A DNA stretch of 60,545 bases from CAYVQF01 sp964454015 (GCA_964454015.1 CAYVQF010000033.1:1-60545), one strand, 5' to 3'; shown: positions 34,521-43,415, counted from the stretch's first letter. A program made the numbers and translations. Notes: generated by a model not told the origin, from the letters alone.

Positions 34521-36641
34521 ATGGCTCACAATAAAAACGATGAGAGCGCTCCCATTCGCCCACGTGGCCAGGGCGCCTACACCCGTCATCTGGAGATCGC
34601 CCTGACCCAGAGCTTCATCGAGGCGAGCCTGCGTTTGGCCAAGGAGCACCGCGAGGGGCTCTTCAAGAGCATCAAGGAGCTGCAAGCGGGCAATGACGCG
34701 GTCTACCTGCATAACGTAGGGAAGTTCAAGGGATTCCACACCTCTGGCAAACATTTCTGCGTCGTCTGTGCCCAGGAAGGACAACAGCTCTTGCTCTTCT
34801 ACGTCGACACCCACGACGCGGCCTATGCCTGGGGTCACCGCCACAAGCTCTCCCTGGTGGGCAAGAACATTCGCCTGCGTAAGGTCGAGGAAGAAGAGGC
34901 GGCGGCGCCCGAGGGCCTGGGGCGGCCGCCGGCCACGGATGCCGTGGAGAGCGGACCCCTGGCGCCGCTGCGGGCAAGGGAGCTGGGACGCTTTGGCGTG
35001 GGGCCGGCGGCGGCGGAGATCTTCCGCCGCATCCCCGACGACGACGCGCTCTTGGATGTGGCCGAGTGTTTACAGGCGCCCCTGGCCGAAGCCCTGCTGG
35101 ATTTGGCGGCTGATGCGGGCGCCATCGAGGAGGTGTGGCGGCGCTACACGGCGGCGCGCGAGGCGTCGGCCGGTGCTCTGCACGACGCCATCGTCGACGC
35201 GCGCAACAGCGATCAGGTCTTCATTCCCAGGGGGGACGAGGACCTGGTCAACGCGCTCCATGGCGACTTCGAGGCCTGGCGCATCTTTCTCCACCCCACC
35301 CAGCGCCGCATCGTCGAGAAGCGAGGGCCAGGGGCCTTCAAGGTCAGCGGTGGACCCGGCACGGGCAAGAGCGTCGTCGCCGTGCACCGCGCCCGCTTCT
35401 TGGCCGAGAAGGTCTTCACCGACGATCCGCGGCCGATCTTGGTCACGGCCTTCAACAACAGCCTGGCCATGGAGTTGGAGCAGCTCTTGCGCCGCTTGGT
35501 TGCCGACACGCCCGAGCTGATGGCGCGCTTCACCGTGCGCACCTTGAGCGCGAGCACCCTGGATCTTTTGCACATGGCGGGCAAGAACAGCGCCTTTTTG
35601 CAGCCCGATGAGGTCGAAGCCTGCTGGCAAGAGGCGATGCAGGTGGAGTCCCTTGGGCGCGACCTGGCTTTTTACCAAAGCGAGCGCGACGAGGTCTTGG
35701 TGCAGCAAGGCGCCTGGACCGATACGGCCTATCTCAACGCCCGGCGCCCGGGGCGGCCGCGGCTGAGCCGCGAGCAGCGCCTGGCGGCGCTCAAAGTCTT
35801 TCACGCCCTGGACGAAGCCATGGGCCGGCGCAGCGGTGGCGACGACGCCGCCCTCGCGCGGGAGGCGACCCTGGCGTTGCGCAAAGGGGAGGTGGCGCCG
35901 CCCTTCGCCGCCGTGGTCTGCGATGAGATGCAAGACGCTGGCGCGGCCCATCTGCGCTTTCTAGCGGCCCTCACGGCGGGGGGGGAGGCGGGGCAGATCC
36001 GAGCCGACGCGCTCTTCCTCTGCGGTGACGGCAACCAGCGCCTCTACACCAAGCCCGTCACCCTCAAGTCCTGTGGCATCGATATCATCGGCCGCTCGGC
36101 GACCTTGAAGCTGAACTACCGCACCACCGATGGCATCCGCCGGGCGGCCGTCGCCGTGGTGGCCAAGCTGGAGGCCGATCCCCTGGAGCTGGAGACGCAG
36201 GACACCCTGCAGGGCTACCGCTCGCTGCGGGCGGGACCCGCGCCGACCCAGCTCGAGGTCGCCAGTGCGCAGGAGGAGGCCGAGTGGATCGCCGCCCAGG
36301 CCAAGGGCGGAGGGCGTGGCCAGATCCTGGTCTTGGCACGCACCAACGCCTATGTCCAGGCGCTCCAAGGGGCGCTCCTGAACCTCGGCCTGACGCCGCG
36401 CATCCTCGGCGCGGGCGAGCGCCCGGCGGCCGGAGACTCCCTGGTCATGTGTACCCTGCAGCGCGCCAAAGGGCTGGAGGCGCCCCGGGTGATCATGGCC
36501 GGCGCCCAGGAGATCGGCAAGCGCGCCCCTGCGGGGATGGACGCTGCGGAACGCGCCCATTGGGAGCGGCGGGAGAAGTGCCTCCGCTACGTCGGGATGA
36601 CCCGGGCCCGTGATTGGTGTGCTGTGATCCACGTCCGCTGA
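34521..36641 (+). CDS. UvrD-type helicase with N-terminal RelE/ParE-like domain
   Basis: A 706-residue SF1A helicase. Residues about 20-115 (LTQSFIEASLRLAKEHREGL, then FCVVCAQEGQQLLLFYVDTH, YAWGHRHKL) look like a RelE/ParE-type toxin fold. The helicase core has GGPGTGKS (K283), VVCDEMQD (D468-E469), CGDGNQRLY, LKLNYRTT, LQRAKGLEAPRV and YVGMTRARD. No nuclease motif was seen. AGGAG lies 7 bases before ATG 34521, and the gap to the AddA-like stop is only 3 bases, so it is surely cotranscribed. Toxin-like N-termini on UvrD helicases occur elsewhere; whether this one is active is unknown. Confidence 0.85.
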   Translation: MAHNKNDESAPIRPRGQGAYTRHLEIALTQSFIEASLRLAKEHREGLFKSIKELQAGNDAVYLHNVGKFKGFHTSGKHFCVVCAQEGQQLLLFYVDTHDAAYAWGHRHKLSLVGKNIRLRKVEEEEAAAPEGLGRPPATDAVESGPLAPLRARELGRFGVGPAAAEIFRRIPDDDALLDVAECLQAPLAEALLDLAADAGAIEEVWRRYTAAREASAGALHDAIVDARNSDQVFIPRGDEDLVNALHGDFEAWRIFLHPTQRRIVEKRGPGAFKVSGGPGTGKSVVAVHRARFLAEKVFTDDPRPILVTAFNNSLAMELEQLLRRLVADTPELMARFTVRTLSASTLDLLHMAGKNSAFLQPDEVEACWQEAMQVESLGRDLAFYQSERDEVLVQQGAWTDTAYLNARRPGRPRLSREQRLAALKVFHALDEAMGRRSGGDDAALAREATLALRKGEVAPPFAAVVCDEMQDAGAAHLRFLAALTAGGEAGQIRADALFLCGDGNQRLYTKPVTLKSCGIDIIGRSATLKLNYRTTDGIRRAAVAVVAKLEADPLELETQDTLQGYRSLRAGPAPTQLEVASAQEEAEWIAAQAKGGGRGQILVLARTNAYVQALQGALLNLGLTPRILGAGERPAAGDSLVMCTLQRAKGLEAPRVIMAGAQEIGKRAPAGMDAAERAHWERREKCLRYVGMTRARDWCAVIHVR

Positions 36642-36681
36642 GCGCGCGGGTCGTGACGCCTGGGTGGACGCCGTTGACTGG

Positions 36682-36705
36682 GGCGCAGCCTGATGTTGCT
36701 GCGCC
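36682..36705 (+). terminator. Hairpin after the helicase-nuclease operon
   Basis: A perfect 8-bp stem GGCGCAGC / GCTGCGCC with an 8-base loop lies 40 bases after the operon stop. There is no T run, so it is at best a weak or Rho-assisted end. Confidence 0.35.
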
Positions 36706-36726
36706 GCTGTAACCTCGCAGGTGGAT

Positions 36727-36745
36727 CCCCTAAGATAATTTGGGG
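36727..36745 (+). promoter_or_regulatory. Dyad with -10-like centre
   Basis: CCCCTAAGATAATTTGGGG is an imperfect dyad enclosing GATAAT, about 55 bases before the next gene. No -35 was found. Confidence 0.3.
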
Positions 36746-36798
36746 CAGGAGGAAGCGGCTGGCGCACGGCGCTGGTGACCGGCCGAGGGAGGTGGATG

Positions 36799-37554
36799 AT
36801 GCGCGTCTGGCTTAGCCGTTTTTTGATTTTGGTTGGGGTGCTTGCTTTGGGTGGTACTTCTGGTTGGGGGGAGGAGCTGCCCGGCGACTGCGGGGCATTC
36901 GTCGAGGGGGTGCGGCGCTTGGATGGGGAGCAGGCGCTGCGCGACGGGCGCACCAAGGCGGGCATCACCTATGCGGTAGAGCAGGGTGGGGCGTGGGGGT
37001 GGACAGAGCGCTTCACGCGCAGCTCGCGCGCCGGTCGGGTGGCCGCTTTCACCAGGGTTTTTGCCTGTCGTGACGAGGGCTTGACCCTAGAGGAGGTGCG
37101 GGCACACGAGGACTACGAGCCCAGTGAGTCCTATTCGCCACCCCTGCTGTGGCTCGCCTGGCCCCTGCAGGCCGGCACCCAGTGGCAGTGGGCGGGGACC
37201 TACCGCACCGAGCTGGACGGTGACGGCTCGCGCCTGCCCGCCGAGGCCACTGGGCGTATTGTCGGCTGGGAGACGGTGACCTTGCCCGAAGGCGAGGTCC
37301 AGGCGCTCAAGATCGAGCTGCGCGTGGAGATCCGGGGCCGCACTGAGCACAGTGTCCAGACCCTGACCCGGTGGGTGCAGTTCACGCCTTTGCAGCGCGA
37401 GGTGCGGTGGCGCAGCGTCGACGAGGACGCAGGCGTGCTGGACTTCACCTTGGGTGCCGCTGCGGCCGAGGTGGCGTTGCCCACGGTCGAGCCCGCGGGG
37501 CAACAAAAGATTTTCATCATTGACAGCCGCGGCCGTGGGATCGAAAAGCTATGA
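36799..37554 (+). CDS. Secreted protein of unknown function
   Basis: A 251-residue protein with a leader (FLILVGVLALGGTSGWG, cleavage near EELPG) and two cysteines in the mature part (GDCGAF, VFACRDEG). A beta-rich C-terminal half contains QFTPLQREVRWRSVDED. Of two adjacent ATGs (36796, 36799), the second is 6 bases from GGAGG. The beta-rich domain recalls the mature parts of the PHA-operon lipoproteins (W-centred strands, 'FPL..G..W' element), but similarity is weak. Monocistronic or cotranscribed with the SlyD-like gene about 110 bases on. Confidence 0.65.
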   Translation: MRVWLSRFLILVGVLALGGTSGWGEELPGDCGAFVEGVRRLDGEQALRDGRTKAGITYAVEQGGAWGWTERFTRSSRAGRVAAFTRVFACRDEGLTLEEVRAHEDYEPSESYSPPLLWLAWPLQAGTQWQWAGTYRTELDGDGSRLPAEATGRIVGWETVTLPEGEVQALKIELRVEIRGRTEHSVQTLTRWVQFTPLQREVRWRSVDEDAGVLDFTLGAAAAEVALPTVEPAGQQKIFIIDSRGRGIEKL

Positions 37555-37664
37555 CGCGCGCGTTGGGGCTAGGGCGACCGAGCTGACAACGCATGGACAA
37601 CCGCGCCGTGTAGCGCGCTCGATGGTGAGTGAGGATGATGGAAGGCTCTGGCGACGAGAGGGAA

Positions 37665-38153
37665 ATGGATAAGGTTCGCGATGGGAGAGTGGTGTCGATT
37701 GCCTTTGTCCTGCGCAATGCTCAGGGCGATATTTTGGATAAAACCTTGCCCGAGGCGCCTCTGCGCTATCTGCACGGACGGGAGAATATCGTCCGCGGCT
37801 TGGAAGCGCGTCTCGCTGGCCTGTGTGTAGGCGATCACCTGGAGACGGTGGTGCCGCCTGAAGAGGGCTATGGTTTGCGCGACGGTGAGCCGCAGGCCGT
37901 GCCGCGCGCCGCTTTCCCGGCTGAGGCCATGTTGCAGCCCGGCGTGGGTTTCGTCGCGCGCAGCGAAGATGGCAAGCCTTTCCCACTGTGGATTGTGGCC
38001 GTCGACGATGAGACGGTCATGGTGGACGCCAACCACCCGCTCTCGGGTCAGAGCCTGCACTTCAGCGTCGATGTCGTGGCGGTGCGCGACGCGACGGCCG
38101 ACGAGCTGCAAGACGGACGGCCGCACAGCGGTTGTCAGGCCTGTATGCCCTGA
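37665..38153 (+). CDS. slyD: SlyD-like FKBP-type peptidyl-prolyl isomerase
   Basis: A 162-residue cytoplasmic isomerase/chaperone. The start MDKVRDGRVVSIAFVLRNAQ matches the usual SlyD opening; LHGRENIVRGLEARLAGLCV and PPEEGYGLRDGE are FKBP and IF-domain signatures. The C-terminus HSGCQACMP is short and lacks the long His-rich nickel-binding tail of E. coli SlyD, though two cysteines remain. ATG 37665 is chosen to match the family; ATGs at 37635 and 37638 are alternatives. Convergent with the PPOX-fold gene 18 bases away. Confidence 0.85.
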   Translation: MDKVRDGRVVSIAFVLRNAQGDILDKTLPEAPLRYLHGRENIVRGLEARLAGLCVGDHLETVVPPEEGYGLRDGEPQAVPRAAFPAEAMLQPGVGFVARSEDGKPFPLWIVAVDDETVMVDANHPLSGQSLHFSVDVVAVRDATADELQDGRPHSGCQACMP

Positions 38154-38171
38154 ACGCGGGCCGTGGTGCGC

Positions 38172-38609
38172 TCAGAAATCTGTGATCTGGACACGCCAAT
38201 CGCGGCCCCAGGAGAAATTGAGTAGGTAGACCGAGGAGACCTCGATCCGGAAGAAGAGAAGGTCCGGCTGCTCCAAGTAGCGCTTGATGTGTTCGGAGAG
38301 TGCGCTGAGCCGTTGTTTGGCGTCATTGATGGCCATGGGGTCGTGCAACAGGGTCGCGACGCCTTGGAGCTGGATGCCGTTGGCGAGTTTGCCTTCGGGG
38401 TCGTGAACGGCCAGCGCCACCCGCGACTGCGTGGCGATGTTCTTGACCTTGGTGGTCTCTCTTACCGTGGCGAAGAGTGGGTGGCCTTGAGGATCGGTGG
38501 CGAAGTAAATGGTCGAGCACTGGGCACCATCGGGGCCCGTGGTGGCCAGGGCCCCCAGGTAGTGGGTTTTGACGAAATCGAGGTAGATCTGTTTGAGGTC
38601 TTTAAGCAC
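38172..38609 (-). CDS. Pyridoxamine 5'-phosphate oxidase-fold protein
   Basis: A 145-residue split-barrel flavin-binding-type protein. It has THYLGALATTGPDGAQCSTI, YFATDPQGHPLFATVRETTK and VALAVHDPEG, which follow the PPOX-family order of strands. Such proteins bind FMN, F420 or heme; the ligand cannot be told here. The start is a GTG at 38609 with AAAGGAG 8 bases upstream. A sigma-70-like promoter is placed upstream. Monocistronic. Confidence 0.8.
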   Translation of the reverse strand: MLKDLKQIYLDFVKTHYLGALATTGPDGAQCSTIYFATDPQGHPLFATVRETTKVKNIATQSRVALAVHDPEGKLANGIQLQGVATLLHDPMAINDAKQRLSALSEHIKRYLEQPDLLFFRIEVSSVYLLNFSWGRDWRVQITDF

Positions 38610-38680
38610 GTCCGTGACTCCTTTACGTAGCGGAACTGCGCTTGGATTGTGCGCAAGGCAGCAGGCTTCCTGGCGAGGCC

Positions 38681-38710
38681 ATTATGCCGAAGAATCAATA
38701 TACATGTGAA
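38681..38710 (-). promoter_or_regulatory. Promoter of the PPOX-fold gene
   Basis: On the minus strand TTCACA (38705-38710), 18 bases, CATAAT (38681-38686), in a locally AT-rich stretch. The gap 38610-38971 otherwise shows no gene; its right half is GC-rich and without recognisable signal. Confidence 0.5.
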
Positions 38711-38971
38711 TAAAAGACGATGTAAGTCATGCACATGAAAAACACCGCCCCGCAGATATTTCACGCGGATGGGCGCTGGGGAGGGGCGGCGGCGCCGCGA
38801 AAACGAGCTAAGCCGCCGTCGACTGTTGCGTGAGGACGTCAAGCCCCACAGGTCGCTTGGCGTGCCGCGTATCGCCGCCGCCAGGAGACGTTGTGCTGTC
38901 GCTGTGGGAGGCGGGGCCGGCTTCTCAGGTGCCGAGGAGAAGCGCCATGGCGCGGCTTGCCGCCCCCAGGG

Positions 38972-41125
38972 CTACATGTATAAGGCGAGTCGGTTTTGCG
39001 CGGCCACGACCAGGGGGTGATCGCCAAAACGCTGCACCAGGGACTCGATGGCTTGGGCGGCTTCGTCGAAGAGGCCTTGGGCGATGTAGAAATCGAGCTC
39101 GTCGATGAAGTCGGCCAACATCTGGAGTTCTTCAGCCGGGAGCATGGCTGCAGCAGGCGTGGCGTCGTTGGGGATTTCCTCGACCTCGAAGTCTTCGTCA
39201 CTGACTTCGATGTCCGCGTCGCCCAGTTCCATTTCTAGGGAGGACTGGAGCAGCTCGTCGTTGAAGAGCTGGTCAAAGTCTTCATCGCTGAAGAGGGCTT
39301 GGAACTCGTCGTCGGCGGCGCGCTGGCTCTCTTCGATGACGCTCTCGTTGATGTGGAGGACCTGGTCGAGATTGTCCAGGTCAAAGCCGAGGCTCTCCTC
39401 GTCGCTGAGGGCCGGGGGGGCCTCGGCGGGGGTTTCGCCTTCGTCTTCATCGAGGAGCTCGAAGGCCGAGGCCGGGAGGGTCGAGATGGGTTCGCGCTTG
39501 ATGGGTTGCGGCAGCCCCGATTGGTGGGGTGCGATGTCCCAGTTCTGCAGCAGTATGCCTTCGGACTGAAAGGGCCTATCGGGTTGCGCGGCGTGGGTGG
39601 GCGGAGGCAGGAGGCTCGCCGCGGGCGCAACGAACTGAACCTGCGGCAGGGGTTGAGGTTGCGGTGCCACCACCTGTGGCACGGGTGGCGGCGCCTGGCC
39701 GACGGGCCGCGCTGCAAAGGCCGTGGGGGGAGGCGGCGGGCGCTTGGGCACGGCTGCCGCTGCTGCCCCAGCGGGCGCGAAGCCAAAGGCGGCGGGGTCG
39801 ATGCCAAAACTCAAGACGGTGTTGAAGTTGTCTGGGTTGTCGGGGTCGAGGATGGCAGCTTCGCGCATCAACTCGAGGGCGAGGTCTTTGTCCTGTTCCC
39901 AGCTCTCCCGGGCCAGGGCTCTGAGGCGCAGGGCAGCCTCGCCGAAGCGCGCCTGGGCGCGCAAGATCTGGATCTCGAAGCGCCGCGCCGGGAGGTTGTA
40001 GGCATCGAGGAGCAGGACGGCGTGAACCTGCTCAGTGGCCTTGTCGATGAGGTTGTAGCCGAGATTCATTTCGCATTCGCTGAGGAGTCGGTCGATCTCT
40101 TCAGCTCGGTCGAGCCCGGGGGAGCGCAGGCTGACCTGCTCACCTCGTGGCAGCACTTCGGCGATGACGTCATCGGCGTCGAGGGCCATGACCACGCTCT
40201 CGCCGAGCATGGGCATGTCGGTCTCGTCTCCCATTTGGAGGGCGAGTTTGACCTCGGGATCTTCGGGATCGATGTCGAAGGCGCGCTGCCAGGCCTCGGT
40301 AGCTTTGGGGTTGCCCGGCTCGAGGTGCTCGTAGACTCTGGCGACTTCCTTGAGGACGCTGACAGCTTTGGCGTCTTGGCTCAGGGCGATGAAGGTCGCG
40401 ATGAGCAGCTCCAAGGTTTCCACGTCCTGGGGATCGCTGGTGTAGAGGGTCTGCAGCTTGGCCAAGGCCTGGCGGGCACGTTCTTCCTGCAGGAGGATGG
40501 TCACGACCTTCTTCAGGAGCTTCGAGTCGTCAGGCTTGTGGTAGAGGTAGCGCTCGGCCACCTTGATGTAGTCGTCGAAGCGGGTCTTGGCTTCGAGCTG
40601 GGCCAAGGCCATGCTGAACTGTTTGATGGCGGCATCGACCTTGCCGATGTTGGCCATGTGTTCGGCGTATTTGACCCGCAGACCGACGTTCTCGGGGTCG
40701 ATACGCACCATGGCTTCCAGGGCGCGACGGCAACCTTCGAGATCGTTGGCGGCTTTGTAGCGCTCGAAGACGTCCCGGTACTCGGCCAGCGCGTTGTGGG
40801 TCAGGCCCTGGGCGTGCAAGAGGGCGCCGACAGCTTCGTTGACGTCGGCGCGATCGGGTTGAATCTGGGCGAGCTGCTTGAAGACCGCGATGGCTTTCTG
40901 ATGGGCGCCGTTCTCTTTGTAGAGCTGTGCGACCTGCCAATAGGTCTTGGCGGCAGCCTCCAGGTCCCCTTTGCGGTGTTGCACGTTACCGATCTTCAGC
41001 AATGTGCGGTCGTCGCTGGGGTCGTCATCGACGAGGCGCTGTAGTTCGCGGATCGCCCGGTCGAAGTTCCCTTTTTCAATGTATTTTTGCGCGGCTGCGC
41101 TGACCTTCTGTTTGTCGATCGCCAC
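38972..41125 (-). CDS. Large TPR scaffold protein
   Basis: A 717-residue cytoplasmic protein. Residues 1-300 are tetratricopeptide repeats (AAQKYIEKGNFDRAIRELQR, KGDLEAAAKTYWQVAQLY and further units). A second helical set runs to about 440. A Pro/Ala/Gln-rich low-complexity stretch follows (about 445-540), then an acidic region with repeated FDLDNLDQ and SDEDFD-like segments. A final helical hairpin unit closes it. No signal peptide. The start is GTG 41125 without a clear Shine-Dalgarno sequence. Similar TPR-plus-acidic-tail proteins are common in myxobacterial-type genomes, probably as interaction hubs; partners are unknown. Confidence 0.75.
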   Translation of the reverse strand: MAIDKQKVSAAAQKYIEKGNFDRAIRELQRLVDDDPSDDRTLLKIGNVQHRKGDLEAAAKTYWQVAQLYKENGAHQKAIAVFKQLAQIQPDRADVNEAVGALLHAQGLTHNALAEYRDVFERYKAANDLEGCRRALEAMVRIDPENVGLRVKYAEHMANIGKVDAAIKQFSMALAQLEAKTRFDDYIKVAERYLYHKPDDSKLLKKVVTILLQEERARQALAKLQTLYTSDPQDVETLELLIATFIALSQDAKAVSVLKEVARVYEHLEPGNPKATEAWQRAFDIDPEDPEVKLALQMGDETDMPMLGESVVMALDADDVIAEVLPRGEQVSLRSPGLDRAEEIDRLLSECEMNLGYNLIDKATEQVHAVLLLDAYNLPARRFEIQILRAQARFGEAALRLRALARESWEQDKDLALELMREAAILDPDNPDNFNTVLSFGIDPAAFGFAPAGAAAAAVPKRPPPPPTAFAARPVGQAPPPVPQVVAPQPQPLPQVQFVAPAASLLPPPTHAAQPDRPFQSEGILLQNWDIAPHQSGLPQPIKREPISTLPASAFELLDEDEGETPAEAPPALSDEESLGFDLDNLDQVLHINESVIEESQRAADDEFQALFSDEDFDQLFNDELLQSSLEMELGDADIEVSDEDFEVEEIPNDATPAAAMLPAEELQMLADFIDELDFYIAQGLFDEAAQAIESLVQRFGDHPLVVAAQNRLALYM

Positions 41126-41265
41126 GTGTCAACGGCTGTACAGCAAAGGATGTTGAAAAAATCCAACCTCACAATGGGAGCCAATAGGCTGAAACGGCCA
41201 CTCAGGATCAGGGTGAGATTGGTGCGAGCGCCGCGAGTCCAAGTGTCGGGCAAGCGACATCCCCC

Positions 41266-41294
41266 TGTATAGGGGAGAGCCGGTTCAGCGTCAA
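41266..41294 (-). promoter_or_regulatory. Promoter of the TPR gene
   Basis: On the minus strand TTGACG (41289-41294), 17 bases, TATACA (41266-41271), one of the best sigma-70-like promoters here. The -10 is enclosed by CCCCT...AGGGG arms, a possible operator. The predicted leader is about 130 bases. Confidence 0.7.
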
Positions 41295-41376
41295 GGGACG
41301 ACGCAGGCGCGCCTTGGCTCGGGCGCCTTTGCGGGCACGGTGGCGTGCCTGGACTGCGGGTAGCCCCGGGACGTCC

Positions 41377-42294
41377 TTAGGAGTGGGCCGCTGAGCCGTG
41401 GCGTCGCTGCCGGCGTTGAGGCCCAAACAGCGCTCGCCCCGTGTGGTCTTTCCAGCGGCGATGTAACCACAGCCACTGCGTGGGGTAGTGCAGGACAGGT
41501 GTGGTCAATGCCTGGCAGCACTGCATTGTAAGCGCTTGAATACGTTCGGAGACGCAGGTGCTGCTCTCGCGGTCAGTGTCCACGTGTTGCCAGGCGATGT
41601 GGTGGATGCCCTGCGGATCGCGATGGGTGTGAACCAGGAGCAGGGGCACTTGGTAGCGCAGGGCCAGAGTCGCAGCCAGAGGGCTGGTGCGGGCTGGGTG
41701 GCCAAGAAAGTCGCACACGACGGCGCGGCGCTCTGGACTATGTTGATCGATGGCGACCACCAAGACCCGCTGGGCACGCAGAGCGGCTCCTACTGCCGTC
41801 AGGCCCTCGTCCTCGTAGATGATCTCGATACCCAGACGGCGTCGCACGGCGGACCATGCCCGGTCCAAGCCACGATGACGGAGGTGACGAGAGAAAACGG
41901 TCACCGGAAGGCCTTGGACCGCCGCCGTCGCGAGGGCCAACTCCCACGCGCCGAGGTGGCCCGTGACGGCGATGGCGCCGCCACGCGTGGCGGCGCGCAG
42001 GCCAGACAGATCGGCGAAGCGCCACGGCGCTTGGGGGCGGAGGAGCTTGCGCCAGGCCAGCATCTCCCAGGCACACTGCCCTTGGAAGGCAAAGACCTCG
42101 CGCGCCATTTGCCAGCGTCGTCGCCGTGGGAGGTCGGGAAAGGCAGCGGCCAAGTTGGCCAAGACCACGGCACGGCGAATGGGCAGCAGGTAGAACCAGC
42201 ACCAAGCGACGCCGAGGCCGAGGGCGCGGAGCAAGGACAGCGGCAGGAGCGCGGCGATGACGCACGCAGCCCTAAAGATGGCGGCTATGAGCAT
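41377..42294 (-). CDS. Lipid A acyltransferase (LpxL/HtrB family)
   Basis: A 305-residue membrane-anchored acyltransferase. An N-terminal hydrophobic helix is followed by VTGHLGAWELAL, which contains the family's H-x4-E pair. Then come LRAQRVLVVAIDQHSPERRA and, near the C-terminus, HYPTQWLWLHRRWK, the conserved block of LpxL/LpxM proteins. It transfers a secondary acyl chain to lipid A at the inner membrane. It overlaps the lpxK stop by 10 bases, so the two are coupled. Which acyl chain (LpxL or LpxM role) cannot be told. Confidence 0.88.
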   Translation of the reverse strand: MLIAAIFRAACVIAALLPLSLLRALGLGVAWCWFYLLPIRRAVVLANLAAAFPDLPRRRRWQMAREVFAFQGQCAWEMLAWRKLLRPQAPWRFADLSGLRAATRGGAIAVTGHLGAWELALATAAVQGLPVTVFSRHLRHRGLDRAWSAVRRRLGIEIIYEDEGLTAVGAALRAQRVLVVAIDQHSPERRAVVCDFLGHPARTSPLAATLALRYQVPLLLVHTHRDPQGIHHIAWQHVDTDRESSTCVSERIQALTMQCCQALTTPVLHYPTQWLWLHRRWKDHTGRALFGPQRRQRRHGSAAHS

Positions 42295-43415
42295 GGAGCC
42301 TGGGCCTGGGTCAAGAGGGCGAGGAGGGCCGCCTCGGCGACGCTGCGGCCGCGTTCGAAGTGCAGGGCTGTGTCCATGAGGTAGACTCCGCCCGGCGGCA
42401 GCGAGAGGCGATGGCGCTGCACGGCGTCTTGCACGCGCGGCCAGTCTTTGCAGGTGACGATGATCGGGTGCCCGGGGGCGAAGGCTCGGCGGAGGGTGGC
42501 ACCGGAAAAGGGCGCGTGGTCTCGCAGCGCGAGGTGTGAGACCACAGTGATGCCGTGGCGCTGGAGAAGGCGCACGGCGTTGGCGTTGCGCCCGATGGCG
42601 GTGAGGAGGACGGCGGCGCGCGGCGCCGGCGGCAGGGTGTCATAGCTTGGGAGGAGGGCGCGTAGCACCAGGCGCGTGACGACGGCGGCGCGGTCGGAGC
42701 TTTGCCATTGGGGGTGTTCGCTCAGGGTGCTGCCATCGCCCAGGTGAAGCCACAGCAGGTGGGCCGTGGCGAGGGCTGCGGGAGACTCTCGCAGGGGGCC
42801 GGCGGGAAAGGGCAAGAGCGCTTCGAGATCGGGGGGGACGACGGCGATGTCGAGGTCACGTGGGAGTCGCAGATGCTGCATGCCGTCGTCGAGGATGGCC
42901 ACGGCGAGGTCCGGGTCCCGCTGGGCGATGTGGTGCAGAATGCTGCGGCGCCGGGCGCCGACGCCGAGCCACAGGTTGGGAAAGTCCGCCAGGGAGCCAT
43001 AGAGCATGGCTGCCTCGTCGCCCAGGGTGGCCAGAGTGGGCGGCGCTTTTTGGCCGTGAGGGCGTCCGATCCAGGGCGCGCGTTGGGGGCGGCCATAGCC
43101 GCGCAGGAGGTAGGCGACGCCGCGTGGCTGGCAGTGTGCTGCCAGGAAGCGCGCGCACCATTCGGCCACGGGGGTCTTGCCGCTGCCCCCCATGACGATG
43201 GACCCGACGCTGAGCACGGGGCAAGGCGGCGGCGGCGGGGTGTTCTTCAGGTAGTAGGTCCGCCGCTGCGCGTTGAGCCAAAGGTAGAGGCGCCCGAGTC
43301 CCGCAGCGCAGAGGCGCTGCGGCCAAGGGGCGCGCCGGGGATAGAGCCAGCGCTCGCTCCAGGGCAAGGGCGGTGGCGCCGGTGACTCAGGCACCAGGGA
43401 CGACACAGACGCCAT
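42285..43415 (-). CDS. lpxK: Tetraacyldisaccharide 4'-kinase LpxK
   Basis: Phosphorylates the lipid A disaccharide at the 4' position. At 376 residues it has WLYPRRAPWPQRLCAAGLGR near the membrane-associating N-terminus. The P-loop is SVGSIVMGGSGKTP, followed by LLRGYGRP, GDEAAMLY, LDDGMQHLRLPRDLDI and a C-terminal CKDWPR block. All family blocks are present. ATG 43415 overlaps the preceding Cys-rich gene by 29 bases and sits right on a GAGG, so the true start may be slightly later. It is coupled to the acyltransferase gene, a frequent pairing in lipid A pathways. Confidence 0.9.
   Translation of the reverse strand: MASVSSLVPESPAPPPLPWSERWLYPRRAPWPQRLCAAGLGRLYLWLNAQRRTYYLKNTPPPPPCPVLSVGSIVMGGSGKTPVAEWCARFLAAHCQPRGVAYLLRGYGRPQRAPWIGRPHGQKAPPTLATLGDEAAMLYGSLADFPNLWLGVGARRRSILHHIAQRDPDLAVAILDDGMQHLRLPRDLDIAVVPPDLEALLPFPAGPLRESPAALATAHLLWLHLGDGSTLSEHPQWQSSDRAAVVTRLVLRALLPSYDTLPPAPRAAVLLTAIGRNANAVRLLQRHGITVVSHLALRDHAPFSGATLRRAFAPGHPIIVTCKDWPRVQDAVQRHRLSLPPGGVYLMDTALHFERGRSVAEAALLALLTQAQAPCS

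Noticed and set aside
39299..41044. A 581-codon plus-strand frame opposite the TPR gene
   Set aside because: Antisense shadow of an unambiguous TPR protein.
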